64,000 bases of DNA, from the NCBI GenBank assembly GCA_964247055.1, contig OZ176055.1, positions 7,192,001 to 7,256,000 of the forward strand. The letters are read 5' to 3'. The position numbers were made by a program, and so were the translations under genes. The DNA is from Paragordius varius (taxonomy: Eukaryota > Nematomorpha). Under the pieces are notes generated by a model. That model was not told where the DNA came from and did not search any database. It worked only from the letters and a program-made list of their open reading frames with translations. Shown in pieces: positions 61,753 to 64,000 of the stretch (positions are counted from its first letter, which is position 1; each line of letters starts with the position of its first letter).

Positions 61753-61763
61753 ATATAGATTAA

Positions 61764-62070
61764 TTTATTACGATTCAAGGTCATAGAGAATCCAGACGAT
61801 AATAATATTAATTTTTTCAAAAACTACTTAAAGGGATGGTACCAATTTAAATTTTTGCTTTTATCCTAATTAAAATATATAAATAAGCCAAAATATCTAA
61901 ATTTTGAAAATAAGCGCCATATCAACTACTTCGATGACAATTTTATTTTATAACGTTTTTGGAAAACATTTATTTTTTTATTATGACGCTATTAAAGTAA
62001 TTTTTTTATATACTAACAAATATAAAAAGAAATGGTTTACAGTAATTGTTAAAATTTAATATTAAGAATA
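61764..62070 (-). mobile_element. Family A MITE, partial degenerate copy
   Basis: TTACGATTCAAGG, then AAAAACTACTTAAAGGGATG, TACCAATTTAAATTTTTGCT and CATATCAACTACTTCGATG match the reverse family A interior (AAACTACTGAAGGAAACGGT; CAAACTACTTCGACGCCATT). The rest of the element is missing or unrecognisable. Confidence 0.6.
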
Positions 62071-62664
62071 ATTTTTTAATCCATGTGGCATTTTGTTATC
62101 CTTTTATAAGTTGTTTTACAACCATATAAAAAATAACATTTACATATATATTTAAATGTACATACATGTCCCTTTTCGGTACACATTATATTAACATTGC
62201 AATATGTTCCCCTTCTCGCTACATATCTTATTAGAGAACTGGTAACATTGCATATGTGATGTGGCTACTTCGATAACTAATTTTTTAGGTTATATTTTTT
62301 TTATAAAAAATTAACTTTTTATCAATTAATTAAGAAGATGTTTCAGAAAATTATAACTGATATCATATAAGACAATAAAAAAATATAAATGAATTTAACA
62401 TATAAATCGCTTATGTGCGTATTGTATTAAACAAATTTAAATATTGATTTGATTATGCTGACTTTTTTATGAAAACATTATACTTCACCTACAATTAGTT
62501 AAACTGAGAAATTTCAGAATGGTAAAATAATATCATTTATTTATTATAATTATTTTATGGTTCAAGTGGTAATTTATTTAAGCAAATATTTTTGACAATT
62601 TTTTAATGTGTTCATAATATTTAAAAAAATGAATGTGCTGAATATTTTCAAGAATTTGAGTTCA

Positions 62665-62834
62665 GTTTTCAATCAATTCTTCCACATTGTTGAAATGGCA
62701 TCTTTCCTGACTTTTTTTGATCTCTGGAGTCTGGGTTTTTAATGTGATCCCATAGTTTGAATCTGATGTTGATGACAAACTTACATCTATACTATCTTCT
62801 TCAAAAAAACTATACATTAATTCTAAATATCTTC
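62665..62834 (-). CDS. Possible terminal exon of an unrecognised gene
   Basis: A minus-strand frame after an acceptor-like TTTTTTAAG reads RYLELMYSFFEEDSIDVSLS, then STSDSNYGITLKTQTPEIKK, and ends EELIEN before TGA. Mixed acidic/Ser composition looks more coding-like than the surrounding DNA. No upstream exon or homologue was recognised. It may be chance. Confidence 0.2.
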
Positions 62835-63022
62835 TTAAAAAATTGATAAAAACTTAATATTTTATACAAAAAATTATATCAAACTTATAAATTAATAATC
62901 AAAGTATGCAGAACACATAACATACTGATTAATACCTAATTTTAGAAAAAAATGATATACCAAACCTAATTATTTATCAAAGTACCACCAATAGCGTTGT
63001 GCATTTGACTGCTTTTTAAAAA

Positions 63023-63073
63023 AGTCCGGTCTGACCCAGTCAGACCATGGTCATGACCACGGTCATGATCACT
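63023..63073. repeat. Cluster of short overlapping palindromes
   Basis: GTCTGACCCAGTCAGAC, GACCATGGTC, GGTCATGACC and GGTCATGATCA follow one another within about 50 bp. They could form alternative stem-loops. GC content is higher than the flanks. It may be a MITE terminus or a regulatory site. Confidence 0.6.
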
Positions 63074-63079
63074 TTTTAC

Positions 63080-64000
63080 TTAAGTAAATATCATGCAATA
63101 TTGGATTCTGAAAATAATGTTCGAGCGACACCTGGTTTTAATAATGTCGTGTTTTTTCTTAAAAGTTTGTATTGTACATTTTTTTATTTATTATTTACAA
63201 ATATTTTAAATCAAATTTAATCAATTTTGTTTTCAATGCCATATGTTGACCTTGAAAATGCAAAAAACTCGAGTGGCAGAAAAATTTGTTGTTCAGTGCT
63301 ATAAATGGGTTGTAAGTGTTAAGCATATTTTTATTCCCCGGATTTTAGCACTGTAAAAACATTAAGCGCGGTTATTGTGACTCTTGGTAATTATACCAAA
63401 AGAGTATGAGGTTTAATGATCCTTTAATACATCTGATTGTCATTAGACAAATATCAGATTCTCGAGTGTTAATTCTATACTTTAAAACTATTTCACTCCA
63501 CTTGTCGACTTTAGATTTTTCTAAATATATATTGAAAAAATATATTCATTAACCTATAACTTCATATTTTCACTATAGATATTGCGTTTTTATTTGCTAA
63601 ATATAATATATATGTTAAAAAATTAGAATCGATTGGGTTATAATAATGTTTTATCAGCCGTTTTTTGATTAGGGTTTTAATTATAGGCCGCAAATACACA
63701 ATGTAAATAATCCTTATTCTTGCAGTGTACTACCAGATAGTCATAAATTACCGGATCTATGAGAAGACGTCGGCGAAAGTTAGTCTGACGATTAATTTAA
63801 TACACACCTTAATTCGCAAACACATCACATGAGAAACACACGCAATTTTAGCTCGCTAAAGTTGTTTTTATTATTCAGTAATTATGTCGCGTTAGTTCCT
63901 AAAAAGCATTTGCACCACCCATTGCTATCAGAAAAAAACGGTCTTTAAGCGTTATCGTTTTCTGGTAGAAAATATGAAAAGTTGTGATTTCATGTGAAAG
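63080..64000. other. AT-rich stretch at right edge, no gene seen
   Basis: No conserved coding segment was identified. A slightly less AT-rich patch near 63,720-63,800 (CGGATCTATGAGAAGACGTC) could be an exon of a gene continuing to the right, but I cannot support one. Confidence 0.35.

Noticed and set aside
61569-61763. 64-codon plus-strand frame near the hAT right end
   Set aside because: It overlaps the hAT terminal inverted repeat and target duplication and shows no protein similarity.
1-64000. tRNA, rRNA or snRNA genes
   Set aside because: I scanned for cloverleaf-like blocks and conserved snRNA strings by eye and saw none that I could support. A covariance-model scan would be needed to exclude them.

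Overview
This is a very AT-rich eukaryotic window with spliced genes and dense transposon debris. A Hox2/proboscipedia-type homeobox gene makes it a bilaterian animal. Several introns are only 25-31 bp (two in PPP4C, two in COPA), while others in the same genes run from hundreds of bp to 10.9 kb. From general knowledge, introns in the mid-20s bp are a dicyemid mesozoan trait, so a mesozoan (dicyemid or orthonectid) or another strongly reduced spiralian is my best guess. That is inference, not proof.

Host genes, left to right: the 5' part of MTTP (microsomal triglyceride transfer protein large subunit, minus strand, running off the left edge); PPP4C (protein phosphatase 4 catalytic subunit, plus strand), whose start codon lies only 51 bp from that of MTTP; the Hox2/pb gene (minus strand), convergent with PPP4C; an SLC7 light-chain amino-acid transporter (plus strand, 9 exons, 18.98-23.65 kb); and COPA (coatomer alpha, minus strand, 29 exons, 26.2-52.4 kb). 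MTTP (lipoprotein assembly in the ER) and COPA (Golgi-to-ER retrieval) both serve the secretory pathway, but nothing in the layout shows co-regulation. A possible terminal exon of an unrecognised gene lies near 62.7 kb.

Between the genes, 6.1-19 kb, 29-39.5 kb (inside COPA intron 23) and 53.4-62.1 kb are layered transposons. The families recognised are: (A) a TTAA-targeted, piggyBac-like MITE of about 560 bp; (B) Helitron-like elements starting 5'-TC and ending in a GGACTT hairpin plus CTAG, inserted between A and T; (C) hAT elements with 8-bp target duplications, one carrying a broken ZBED-like transposase; (D) an RTE/BovB-like LINE at 57.3-60.4 kb and an older LINE at 29.4-31.9 kb; and (E) a 6.75-kb imperfect palindrome made of two head-to-head copies of an element that encodes an unnamed transposon-associated protein family.

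The most striking structures are a three-deep nest of family A copies, each inserted at the same internal TTAA of the copy before it (53,485-55,412); a hAT element that landed in the end of a Helitron and was then split by the LINE (56,159-61,752); an identical 205-bp copy of the Helitron/hAT junction pasted into the innermost nested MITE; the palindrome inside a housekeeping-gene intron; and a 76-residue insertion near the active site of PP4c.
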